A program made the translations under genes and the position numbers. The notes under the pieces are model-generated. The model saw nothing but the letters and a program-made list of their open reading frames with translations, had not been told where the DNA came from and ran no database searches. From Mycobacterium adipatum (GTDB lineage Bacteria > Actinomycetota > Actinomycetes > Mycobacteriales > Mycobacteriaceae), in contig NZ_CP015596.1 in assembly GCF_001644575.1 (NCBI RefSeq), positions 1 through 64,000 on the forward strand: 64,000 bases of DNA, given 5' to 3'. Shown here one piece after another: positions 45,588 to 54,161 of the stretch (its first letter is position 1; the number at the start of each line of letters is the position of its first letter).

Positions 45588-46607
45588 GTGAGCGTTGCAC
45601 CCATCAGTGTCGAACCTCGGCTGCCGGACCCGCGGGGCCCGCTGTCGCTGGCCGTCACCGAACTGCTCGCCGAGCGAGCGCCTGTCAACACGCTGATTCA
45701 GGTCGAGGCCTCCATCGGCGATTCCGATCCCCTCGGCCTTGATCTTCAACTGGCGCTGTACATCTGCTACGAGCTGCACTACCGCGGCTTCGAGAACGTG
45801 GACCCGGGTTGGGAGTGGAATGCCGGACTCCTGCACCTGCGTGGTCGGTTGGAGAACACCTTTCTCGCCGAAGTCCGCGACCGAGTGGGCGATATCGGGG
45901 CCGAGGAGACCGCGGCAGAGGAGATGCGGCGGCTGTCCATCGAACCGGCCGACGGCACGGGACTGTCCTACCACCTACGCGACGCCGGCACCTGGGCCCA
46001 GATGCGCGAGTATTTCGTCCACCGGTCGCTCTATCACCTCAAGGAGGGCGATCCGCACGCCTGGGCCATCCCGAGACTGATCGGGCAGGCGAAGGCGGGG
46101 TTCGTCGCGGTCGAGTTCGACGAATTCGGTGCGGGACGTGGGGCACGCCTGCATCAGCAGCTGTTCGCCGATCTGCTGGAAGCCGCGAACCTGGACTCCA
46201 GCTACCTCGGTTACATCGATCAGGTCCCGGCCGAAGCACTGGCCGCGGTCAATCTCATGTCCCTGTTCGGCTTGCACCGCAGGCTCCGCGGCGCCGCGGT
46301 CGGCCACTTTGCTTCCACCGAGATCACCTCGCCGCCAGGCTCACAACGTCTGGTGGACGCGCTGCGGAGGATGAACGCACCCCAGCCCTGCGTCGATTTC
46401 TACGCCGAGCACGTCGAAGCCGACGCCGTGCACGAGCAGGTGGTGCGCACCGACGTCGTCGGCGATATGGTGGCCCGCGAACCGCACCTCGATCGCGATG
46501 TGGTGTTCGGGATCCGGGCACACGCACTCGTCGAAGACCGGTTGGCCGACCACATGATGCGGTGCTGGGCTGACGGAGACACCTCGCTGCGACGGCCGCT
46601 CGATTGA
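45588..46607 (+). CDS. Iron-containing redox enzyme family protein (heme-oxygenase-like diiron fold)
   Basis: A 339-residue all-helical protein. YICYELHYRGFE, REYFVHRSLYHLKEGDPH, AVEFDEFGAGRG and MVAREPHLDRDVVFGI supply Glu/His/Asp residues spaced as in heme-oxygenase-like diiron oxidases. Such enzymes oxidise amino or fatty acids with O2, and the substrate here is unknown. The GTG at 45588 is preceded by CGGAG. It follows the M42 gene by 35 bp. Confidence 0.82.
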   Translation: MSVAPISVEPRLPDPRGPLSLAVTELLAERAPVNTLIQVEASIGDSDPLGLDLQLALYICYELHYRGFENVDPGWEWNAGLLHLRGRLENTFLAEVRDRVGDIGAEETAAEEMRRLSIEPADGTGLSYHLRDAGTWAQMREYFVHRSLYHLKEGDPHAWAIPRLIGQAKAGFVAVEFDEFGAGRGARLHQQLFADLLEAANLDSSYLGYIDQVPAEALAAVNLMSLFGLHRRLRGAAVGHFASTEITSPPGSQRLVDALRRMNAPQPCVDFYAEHVEADAVHEQVVRTDVVGDMVAREPHLDRDVVFGIRAHALVEDRLADHMMRCWADGDTSLRRPLD

Positions 46608-46735
46608 GCCATGTTCGCCGTTTGGATACGCTTGCGCCATTTGGCCTTCCGGCGCCACCGGTAGCGCTGCACACCTCGACCACGGCTACTATTCGGTCAA
46701 TTATCGGGTCGGGGTTGAAACATCGGAGGTAGACG

Positions 46736-47122
46736 ATGGCGGGCGAGCCCGAATCGGTCATGGGTGGTCCCAAAGCGACCAATAGCTGCACCATCGAAGA
46801 ACGGCGCGTCGGCGACGTTGCCATATTGGCCGTGGCCGGCACGCTTGACGTGCTGACCGCCCCCGAACTCGAAGCAAGGATCAAAGCGGCGGCCGCAACC
46901 TCCCCCGCCGCCGTCATCGTTGACCTGGGCCGGGTGGACTTCCTCGGCTCGTCCGGAATGGGCGTGCTCGTGGCCGCGCACGAAAATCTCGCGCCGTCGG
47001 TACGCGTCGTGCTCGTCGCCGACGGGCCCGCCACCAGCCGCCCGCTCAAGCTGGTCGGGATTGCCGACATCATCGACATCTTTCCCACCCTCGATGACGC
47101 GCTGACCGCCCTCAACGCCTGA
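46736..47122 (+). CDS. STAS-domain anti-sigma-factor antagonist
   Basis: A 128-residue protein with a short N-terminal tail, then a STAS domain: AILAVAGTLDVLTAPELEAR, IVDLGRVDFLGSSGMGVLVA (phosphorylatable Ser in LGSSGMG) and a C-terminal amphipathic helix. Unphosphorylated forms bind anti-sigma kinases to free a sigma factor such as SigF. The next gene is a GAF-ANTAR protein, which suggests a stress-signalling pair. Promoter spacing is 128 bp. Confidence 0.9.
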   Translation: MAGEPESVMGGPKATNSCTIEERRVGDVAILAVAGTLDVLTAPELEARIKAAAATSPAAVIVDLGRVDFLGSSGMGVLVAAHENLAPSVRVVLVADGPATSRPLKLVGIADIIDIFPTLDDALTALNA

Positions 47123-47171
47123 TCATCGAAGGTTTGTGCGACCACTCGCGCTTTAAGGGAGACTCTCAAAC

Positions 47172-47855
47172 ATGACGTTCTTGGACAAGCAGGACTTGGC
47201 GGCACGAATGGCCGAGTTGGCTCGCTCTCTTGCCGGGCCGCGGAGCCTCGAAGAGGTGCTGTCCGGCGTTGCCGCCGCGGCGCTGGAGCTGATCCCCGGG
47301 GTCGACACAGCGGGTGTTCTGCTGATCGGCAAGGAGCGCACGTTCGAGACGATGCCCAAGGATGCCCGTCTCACCACCGAACTGCACCGGCTGCAGATGC
47401 AGTTCGACGAGGGCCCCTGCGTGCAAGCGGCGCTGGAAGACCTGATCGTGCGCACCGACGACTTCCGCGAAGAGACGCGCTGGCCCCGCTACGCACCGGC
47501 GTGCGTCGAGATCGGCGTGCTCAGTGGGCTCTCGTTCAAGCTGTACACATCGGATCGCACGGCCGGCGCCCTGAACCTGTTCGGCTTTCAGCCCAACGTG
47601 TGGCGGGGAGAAGCCGAGACCATCGGTGTGGTGCTCGCCGCGCACGCCGCGGCGGCCATACTGGCCAGCCAGGAAGGCGAACAGCTGGAAGCGGCGTTGT
47701 CCAGCCGCGACCGGATCGGGCAGGCCAAGGGCATCATCATGGAGCGCTACAAGGTCGACGACGTGCAGGCCTTCGAGATGCTGCGACAGGTGTCGCAGGA
47801 GAGCAACACCAAGCTGGTGTCGGTCGCTCAGCAGGTGATCGACACCCGCGACTGA
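47172..47855 (+). CDS. GAF and ANTAR domain regulator
   Basis: A 227-residue protein. The GAF domain (about 20-160) includes DTAGVLLIGKERTFET and MQFDEGPCVQAAL. The ANTAR RNA-binding domain (about 165-225) is SRDRIGQAKGIIMERYKVDD, then AFEMLRQVSQESNTKLVSVA. ANTAR proteins bind paired hairpins in leader RNAs to prevent termination; the GAF domain likely senses a ligand or redox state. It lies 49 bp after the STAS gene. Confidence 0.92.
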   Translation: MTFLDKQDLAARMAELARSLAGPRSLEEVLSGVAAAALELIPGVDTAGVLLIGKERTFETMPKDARLTTELHRLQMQFDEGPCVQAALEDLIVRTDDFREETRWPRYAPACVEIGVLSGLSFKLYTSDRTAGALNLFGFQPNVWRGEAETIGVVLAAHAAAAILASQEGEQLEAALSSRDRIGQAKGIIMERYKVDDVQAFEMLRQVSQESNTKLVSVAQQVIDTRD

Positions 47856-47859
47856 TCGG

Positions 47860-48087
47860 TCACGCGGTGCTCCGAGCATCCTTCGTGCGGGTGCCGCCGG
47901 TACGGCACCGCCGGTGGCTGGTATCACACAACGGATAGTTCTTGCTGCGCCCGCAGGCGCAGACCGCGACCATGAACCGGTCGGACTCCACGTGGGCGCC
48001 ATCGGGCAATTCGATGCGCACCGGTCCCTCGATCATGACCGGTCCGCCGCGCACCACCCGCACGCAGCGCGGCTCCCGATCGGTCAC
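47860..48087 (-). CDS. CDGSH iron-sulfur domain protein
   Basis: A 75-residue protein with CACGRSKNYPLCDTSHR, the C-x-C-x9-C-x3-H set that binds a 2Fe-2S cluster in CDGSH proteins. Such proteins move clusters or electrons. It overlaps the methyltransferase stop by 4 bp and is convergent with the GAF-ANTAR gene. Confidence 0.88.
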   Translation of the reverse strand: MTDREPRCVRVVRGGPVMIEGPVRIELPDGAHVESDRFMVAVCACGRSKNYPLCDTSHRRCRTGGTRTKDARSTA

Positions 48088-48782
48088 GGCTTATCCGCCC
48101 GGATCACCAGCAGCTCCTCCTCGCGCCGGCCCGGCTGCAGACGTCCCGTGTCTTCCAGCCACTGCGCTCGCGAATGCATCACGGGCCCGAACGGGATCCA
48201 TTCCCAGGCAACGATATCGGCGTCGAGGCCGGCAGCAGAAAGCGACTCCAGCGTTTTGCGCGGATCGGCGAATTCCGACTGCACCAACAGCAGGCTGCCG
48301 CCGTCGGCGAGCAGGCCAGGCACCGCCTCGCACAGCGGGTCGAGGATGAGCCGCCCGTCCGAGCCCGCGTCCCAGGCTCGAGCGGGTCCCACCGTGGACG
48401 GGAGCGATTCACAGTGCGGGTCGTTGGGCACGTAGGGGGGATTGCACACCACAAGGTCATAGGGCCCGAACTCCGCTGCTCGCGCCCAAGACCCGAGGTG
48501 CACGTCGACCTGAGCCTCGTGCAGCTGCGCGTTCGTCCGGGCACAGCGCACCGCTTTGGGGCAGATGTCGAAGGCGGAGACCCGCGCGGCACCTTGAGCG
48601 GCCGCGTTGACGGCGATCACGCCGCTGCCGGTGCATAGGTCGGCGACCTTCGAGCCCAGCGCCAGCCCGGTTTTGTACATGACGTCCACCAGTAAGGCGG
48701 AGTCCTCACGCGGCGCATACACACCGTCGGCGACGGTGCCGATCAACCGGGAGTCGGGTTCGTACGAATGTGCGGTGGTCAC
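48084..48782 (-). CDS. HemK2/MTQ2-type N5-glutamine methyltransferase family protein
   Basis: A 232-residue SAM-dependent methyltransferase. The SAM loop is VADLCTGSGVIAVNAAAQGA, and the catalytic DLVVCNPPYVPND (NPPY) is typical of N5-glutamine methyltransferases of the HemK/MTQ2 group. It is a short member with no N-terminal PrmC helical domain. The target could be a release factor or another protein. In one operon with the CDGSH gene. Confidence 0.88.
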   Translation of the reverse strand: MTTAHSYEPDSRLIGTVADGVYAPREDSALLVDVMYKTGLALGSKVADLCTGSGVIAVNAAAQGAARVSAFDICPKAVRCARTNAQLHEAQVDVHLGSWARAAEFGPYDLVVCNPPYVPNDPHCESLPSTVGPARAWDAGSDGRLILDPLCEAVPGLLADGGSLLLVQSEFADPRKTLESLSAAGLDADIVAWEWIPFGPVMHSRAQWLEDTGRLQPGRREEELLVIRADKP

Positions 48783-49401
48783 GTGTACCTCTCAGGGGTT
48801 CTCAACGGGCCGAGACGGAATCGCGGCCGGCACTGCCGCCTGGATGCCCCGGATGCCCGTCAGCCAAACGACGGCACCGCGTAGACCTCGCAAAATGGAC
48901 GGTCTGCGCTGCGCGGCCCAGGGCCGTAATCCGTTACGGCGCAGTCGGACCGAGGAGTCGCGCGCTGCCGATGCCGCTTGTCGCGAAGTCCCATCACGCG
49001 GCCAGCGGGAGCGGCCAGCAGGAAAATCGGCAGAGGCATCGATGCGCAGCAAATTTGACCTTGATACACGTGGTTACCCTCACGTTTGCCAGACAGCGAT
49101 AAATGGCGTGTATGAAAATTACAGATCCGGCAATTGAGCCAAAATTTTCGACCTTGATAAATACGCATCACGACGCGCTTAGGCAGGGTCTTCTCAATGA
49201 GAAAGTCGACACAAATATGAACCGATAAATGGTCCTGAAATGCGCTTACATGTTTTTTTCAAGATCGGCGCGACATTATACGAATACATTTTCCCGAACG
49301 GGTCGATTGAACTCTTCAACGGCCGGGTACTGCTCGAGTTGTCCGGGGTGTGAAGCACACCACAACTACTGATCCTGAGTTTGCGGAAGTTTGGAGATGG
49401 C
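48783..49401. other. 619-bp intergenic region with an A+T-rich half
   Basis: No gene seen. The first 250 bp are G+C-rich like the chromosome. From about 49040 to 49300 the sequence is A+T-rich, with repeated short motifs: GACCTTGATA at 49057-49066 and 49150-49159, and CGATAAATGG twice (about 49098 and 49224). It should contain the promoters of the methyltransferase (-) and the exported glycosidase gene (+). The composition suggests binding by a xenogeneic silencer such as Lsr2. Confidence 0.5.
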
Positions 49402-51024
49402 ATGATGCGGGGCCCCAATCAGCGGGCAGCAAAGCCGATTCGCTCGATGGCTGCACCCTTGTTCGCGTGCACGCTCGTCGGCGCAGCAGCGCACGTGGGT
49501 GCCGCGCCGCCGTCGAGCATGTCGCCGCACGAGGATGCGGTCCGGCAGGTCGCGGTGGATGTGTCGCTGACTGCGGCGATCGACACCTCGTCCAACGCCG
49601 TCGGCATCGCCGAGTCCGAGCTGTACTTCATGACGCCGGAAGAGGTCGGCGTCGCGCTGGACACCATGCAATCCATGGGCGTCACGCAATTTCGGATGTT
49701 CATCCCCTGGCGTGCAGTCGAGCCCATGCCCGGTGTCTACAACTGGACCGAGGTCGACAAGGTCATCGACGCCGCCGAGCAGCGGGGCATGGCCGTCCTG
49801 GGCGCCGTCACGAGTACGCCTACCTGGGCATCGGATGTTCAGGACTCCGCATATGGTGCCCCACGCGACCCGGAGGACTTTGGTGCATTCATGGGCGAAC
49901 TGGCCAGCCGGTACGGCGCCGGCGACGGCGATCCCGAATCCGCACGCATCTCCGCCTACGAAATTTGGAACGAGCCACAGAGTTCCGTCTTCTGGTCACC
50001 GCGGCCCGATCCGGCCGCGTACACCGAACTGTTGAAAGCCGGCTATACCGCGATCAAGGCGGTCGACCCGAGCGGCACCGTGGTGGGCGGGGTGGTCACC
50101 GCCGGCCTCACGTGGGGTGGGGTCAACATCAGCCCCGTCGAGTTCGTCCAGACGATGTACGAGAGCGGGGCGGCGGGCTATTTCGATGCGCTGTCGTACC
50201 ACCCGTACAACTACGACTGGAAGTTCGGCGACGGCGCCGGCAATGCCATTTCGGCGGTGGGTCAGCTGGAGGCCATGCAGGCATTGATGGAACAGTACGG
50301 TGACGGTGAGAAGGAGGTGTGGACAAGCGAATACGGTCTCCCCACCTCGTATGTCTCGGAAGCACAGCAAGCCGAGTTCATCGACGACTTCATGGACACC
50401 TGGTCCGAACACGAAGGCACCGGCCCGATGTTCATCTACTCCCTCGTCGACCGGAACAGCGCGTCGACCGACGTGGAGGACACCTGGGGACTGTTCCGCG
50501 ACGACTACACACCCAAACAGGCCGCCGCGGTCGTGCAAGCATGGATCGCAGAGAACGGCCCCGCACCCACCGAGGAGCTGCCGCCGATCGACGAGATCCC
50601 TGACCTCGGAGTGCCGACGGAACCGATCGACCCGGTCACCGAGGAGCCGAGCACCGAGGCGGTCGATCCGGTGGCAGAGGCGGTGGCCAACTGGCAGCAG
50701 TCACTCGCCGATGCCGCCGCGAACTGGGCCGCGGCATGGGGCCAAACTGACTCCACGACAAGCACATCGACCACCGTGCCCTCGACCACCGGGTTCGAAG
50801 CAGAGGATGAAGAACCCGCCGACGCAACGGATCCCGCACTGGAGAGCACGGACTCCGCACGCGCCGCGCTGGTGGAGGCTACCCAGGCCGAGCCGACCAC
50901 GACCGAGACGGAGTCGGAGTCGGAGTTGACCGACACTTCGACCACGACGGGATCGGAGTCCACGGACGCCGAATCCGCGGGCAGTACCGAGAGCGACAGC
51001 TCGACCAGCGCCGCGCAAGGGTAA
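49402..51024 (+). CDS. Exported GH-A clan glycosidase-like protein with acidic Thr/Glu-rich tail
   Basis: A 540-residue protein. Signal peptide at about 1-35, then a TIM barrel (about 55-385). AYEIWNEPQ gives the acid/base Glu (about 191) and VWTSEYGLPT the nucleophile (about 310), the GH5/GH39-like arrangement. FDALSYHPYNYDW lies on the barrel rim. The last 150 residues are acidic and Thr/Ser/Glu-rich without domains, likely a wall-spanning tail. The ATG at 49402 has GGAG nine bases upstream. It is a paralogue of the next gene. Glycan target unknown; a wall or capsule polysaccharide is plausible. Confidence 0.82.
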   Translation: MMRGPNQRAAKPIRSMAAPLFACTLVGAAAHVGAAPPSSMSPHEDAVRQVAVDVSLTAAIDTSSNAVGIAESELYFMTPEEVGVALDTMQSMGVTQFRMFIPWRAVEPMPGVYNWTEVDKVIDAAEQRGMAVLGAVTSTPTWASDVQDSAYGAPRDPEDFGAFMGELASRYGAGDGDPESARISAYEIWNEPQSSVFWSPRPDPAAYTELLKAGYTAIKAVDPSGTVVGGVVTAGLTWGGVNISPVEFVQTMYESGAAGYFDALSYHPYNYDWKFGDGAGNAISAVGQLEAMQALMEQYGDGEKEVWTSEYGLPTSYVSEAQQAEFIDDFMDTWSEHEGTGPMFIYSLVDRNSASTDVEDTWGLFRDDYTPKQAAAVVQAWIAENGPAPTEELPPIDEIPDLGVPTEPIDPVTEEPSTEAVDPVAEAVANWQQSLADAAANWAAAWGQTDSTTSTSTTVPSTTGFEAEDEEPADATDPALESTDSARAALVEATQAEPTTTETESESELTDTSTTTGSESTDAESAGSTESDSSTSAAQG

Positions 51025-51309
51025 CCACGACCGGTCAGCCGGGGCAGGAGTCCGCCTACCCCGGCTGACCCCCGCTCACCGCAAATCACGCGTGCATCGA
51101 GCCCCGCCGTCGAGAACGAATTTCCACACGGAGCACCCGCGGCCGCACAGCCCGGCGCAGCTAAGCCCGTGCACTGTCTGGCGGCGCCGCAGTCCACTCC
51201 CGACAACCGCTGGCAATCGGTGTCATTGCGGTTTTTGGCCGACCCCGTTGCGCTAATGTCTGCATTGGCCGAGCTACCGCCGGCCGATGTCGACCGGTCG
51301 GGAGTCGTC

Positions 51310-53136
51310 ATGAGCAGGTCAGCTCTTCGAAGCCTTCGACGGCGGGCGGTCATCACCGTGTCCTCGACCGTGGTCCTCGCCGCTGTCTGTGCCACCACCG
51401 AACTCCGGCCGCCGATCGAGCCGCGCGCGGCGTCCTACGCCGTCGACATGGCCGCCGCCATCGACGAGACACCCACCACCATCGGTCTGGCCGATTCCAA
51501 CCTGGTGCGCCTGGGCGACGAGGCCCTCATCGACGAACAACTCGACATGATGCAGGCCTTGGGTGTGCAGAACGTCCGCATCGGCATCTCCTGGGTATCC
51601 ACCCAACTCACGGAGAACGGAAACTTCTTCTGGGGCGCCACGGACTACGTCATCAACGAGGCCAACCGGCGCGGGATGGGTGTACTCGGGGTGTTGCACG
51701 AGACGCCGGCGTGGGCGGGCAGCCCGCCGCTGTCGGGCACACCCGATCTCGAAGCATTCGGTAAGTTCGCCGGCGCGGTCGCCGAGAAGTACGAAGGCAA
51801 GATCTCCGCTCTGGAGGTGTGGAACGAACCGAACGGACGGTTCTTCCTCAACCCGGTCGACCCCGTCGCCTACACCAACATGGTGAAGGCGGCCTACACG
51901 GCCATCAAGGCGCATGACGATCCCGACGATCCCGACGACGACATCACCGTTGTCGCAGGCGTACTGGGCTCCGGCCGGACCCTCGGCGACAACTTCACCA
52001 TGAACCCGGTCGACTTCCTGCAGGGCATGTACGACGCCGACGCCCACGGCTATTTCGATGCGTTCTCGTTCCATCCCTACCACTACGACATCCCGTTCTC
52101 CGAGGGCGAGACACAGTCGGACTCCCCGATACTGCAGCTGCGTGAGCTCAGGACGCTGATGGAACAGTACGGTGACGGCGCCCTCAAGGTATGGGCGAGC
52201 GAATATGGGCTGCCCACAACTCCTTTCGACCCGCAGCATCCGCTGCTGTACAACTCTCCGGAAAAGCAGGCCGAGTTCCTCGCGGACTTCCTGGCCAGTT
52301 GGCAGCGGGAGGCCGGCACCGGTCCGATATTCATCTACTCGACCCGGGATATCAACAGCGGCAGCCCAAGTGATCAGGACAACTTCGGTATCTGGTACAC
52401 CGACTGGCAGGAGAAACCGGCGGTCCAGGTGATCCGCGATTTCCTCGAGGATCTCGAACCCGACAATCCCGTCCTCGACGCCATCAGGGCGTTCGTCACC
52501 CGGGTCGTCGAGATCACCGGCGAGGTGATCAACGATGTGGTCGACTTCGTGGTCTGGGGCGCGGAGGTTCTCCTCGATGCGACGGTGTGGGTGGTCAAGA
52601 CCATCGCCGAGGTGACCGTCAACGTCGTCGAGGGCATCGTGGACATCACCTCCAAGGTGGTGCACGGTATCGCCGACGTCATCACCACCGCGGCGAACTG
52701 GGTCGTCGAGAAGGTCAGGAGCTGTCTGGGGATCGAGAGTGCGCCGCCGGCCGAACGCCGGATATTGCCCGCCGCAACGGCATTGGCGATCGATGACTCC
52801 ACGGTGGACGAGGAGCGAGAGTCACCGGGCGCGGACGAAGCGACCGGGCCGGACGTCGTTCAGCCCGACGTCGGCGACGCTACAGTCACCGAACTCGCAG
52901 TCGCCGAACCCGAAGCCACCGAACCCGAGGCCACCGACGTCGTCGAACCCGGCGTCTCCGAGGCCGACACGGTCGAAGACCCACCATCCGAGCCTCTCAC
53001 CGCGGCACCCGATACCGAGGAGGCCGAGGAAACCGAGACGGTGCCGGTCACCACCCGGGCGACGGCAAGGACCGCGCCGCGAACGGTGCAGACAGCCAAA
53101 TCGCCCAGGACCGCGGCGTCCAGCGGTTTGCGGTAG
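51310..53136 (+). CDS. Exported GH-A clan glycosidase-like protein with amphipathic repeat region and acidic tail
   Basis: A 608-residue paralogue of the upstream gene. Signal peptide at about 1-42, TIM barrel at about 55-380 with LEVWNEPNG (E about 173) and VWASEYGLPT (E about 298). Residues 385-472 are a regular Val/Ile/Asp amphipathic series (VINDVVDFVVWGAEVLLDAT, TIAEVTVNVVEGIVDITS) able to coat a membrane or form a bundle. An acidic Glu/Thr/Pro tail follows. The ATG at 51310 follows GGGAG. The two genes are 285 bp apart. Confidence 0.82.
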   Translation: MSRSALRSLRRRAVITVSSTVVLAAVCATTELRPPIEPRAASYAVDMAAAIDETPTTIGLADSNLVRLGDEALIDEQLDMMQALGVQNVRIGISWVSTQLTENGNFFWGATDYVINEANRRGMGVLGVLHETPAWAGSPPLSGTPDLEAFGKFAGAVAEKYEGKISALEVWNEPNGRFFLNPVDPVAYTNMVKAAYTAIKAHDDPDDPDDDITVVAGVLGSGRTLGDNFTMNPVDFLQGMYDADAHGYFDAFSFHPYHYDIPFSEGETQSDSPILQLRELRTLMEQYGDGALKVWASEYGLPTTPFDPQHPLLYNSPEKQAEFLADFLASWQREAGTGPIFIYSTRDINSGSPSDQDNFGIWYTDWQEKPAVQVIRDFLEDLEPDNPVLDAIRAFVTRVVEITGEVINDVVDFVVWGAEVLLDATVWVVKTIAEVTVNVVEGIVDITSKVVHGIADVITTAANWVVEKVRSCLGIESAPPAERRILPAATALAIDDSTVDEERESPGADEATGPDVVQPDVGDATVTELAVAEPEATEPEATDVVEPGVSEADTVEDPPSEPLTAAPDTEEAEETETVPVTTRATARTAPRTVQTAKSPRTAASSGLR

Positions 53137-53142
53137 CGGGCG

Positions 53143-54006
53143 TCAGAAGACCCGGATCCAGTCGACCAGCATCTCGGCCGGGTAGGTTCCCCCGGCGGGC
53201 TCGCGCCCGCCGGATCCCCCGACCGCGATATTGAAGATCGGTGCCAGGGTGTAGCCGGGATCGTTGAAGGGCCAGGGGTCCAGCGAGTTGGCCGGCACCG
53301 TGAAGTATGGCTCCATCCCCGGCTGGTAGTCCTTCCAGAAATACAGACCGGTCGGCTGCCACGTCATCCGCCAGGTATGCCAGGCGCTGTCCACCGGATG
53401 CTTGTCGGTCGCCATCATGGTGCCGTCCAGTTTCGCGTGCACGGTGGTGCCCGACGGCCAGTCACGGTTGCCGTACCACTCCACCAGGTCGATCTCGCCA
53501 CCGCGGACCGGGTCGTCATTGAGCAGCCAGAAGGCCGGCCACGCGCCGTCGGTCAGACAGTTCAGCTTGATACGGGCTTCCCAGGTGGTGCCGATGCCGC
53601 CGCGCCAGTTACCGATGATCTTCGCGCTGGCGTACTTCTCCTGGATATTGGCGCCCTCCCCGCGGGTGGCGCGGATGACGAGGTTGCCGTTGCCGTCCTG
53701 GAAGACATGTTCCTGGTCGGTGACGTAGCGACCCATGTTGTAGGGCTTGTCCCATTCCACCGGGTTACGGATGGTTTCCCGCTGCGGAACGATGAACCAT
53801 GCGGCCGGGTCCGGGGGCGAACCCGCGGGGCCGTTGAATTCATCCTGGAACAGCATCGTCGGCACCGCGGCCCCCGGGCCGGGGACCGGTCCGGGGGGTA
53901 CATCACCGGGCACCGGCTCTGCGTGGGCCACCGGGGAGGGCAAAGCCGCGGCGGCCGCTCCCAGTCCGAGCATCATCAGGGCGCTGCGTCGATCAAAATC
54001 AGGCAC
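53143..54006 (-). CDS. Tat-exported glycoside hydrolase family 16 (beta-glucanase-like)
   Basis: A 287-residue protein. A twin-arginine signal (DRRSALMMLGLG, cleavage about residue 29) leads to a Pro-rich linker and a GH16 jelly roll. GGEIDLVEWYG holds the E-x-D-x-x-E catalytic set (about E171, D173, E176). YVTDQEHVFQDGNGNLVI and WPAFWLLNDD are also typical. It is close to mycobacterial secreted beta-1,3-glucanase-like proteins. It is convergent with the upstream glycosidase, 6 bp apart. Confidence 0.92.
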   Translation of the reverse strand: MPDFDRRSALMMLGLGAAAAALPSPVAHAEPVPGDVPPGPVPGPGAAVPTMLFQDEFNGPAGSPPDPAAWFIVPQRETIRNPVEWDKPYNMGRYVTDQEHVFQDGNGNLVIRATRGEGANIQEKYASAKIIGNWRGGIGTTWEARIKLNCLTDGAWPAFWLLNDDPVRGGEIDLVEWYGNRDWPSGTTVHAKLDGTMMATDKHPVDSAWHTWRMTWQPTGLYFWKDYQPGMEPYFTVPANSLDPWPFNDPGYTLAPIFNIAVGGSGGREPAGGTYPAEMLVDWIRVF

Positions 54007-54161
54007 AGCCGAACCATAAACGAGGTCGCACAGGTTTCGCGCGCAACCACGCGAACAGCGAACTCCATGGACCGTGAAAAGGAAGCCCCCACTTTCACCG
54101 CCAGCTCGGCTAGCGTTTGCGTCGGCAAACTACCAGATCCGATGCAGGAGTCATTAAAGGC

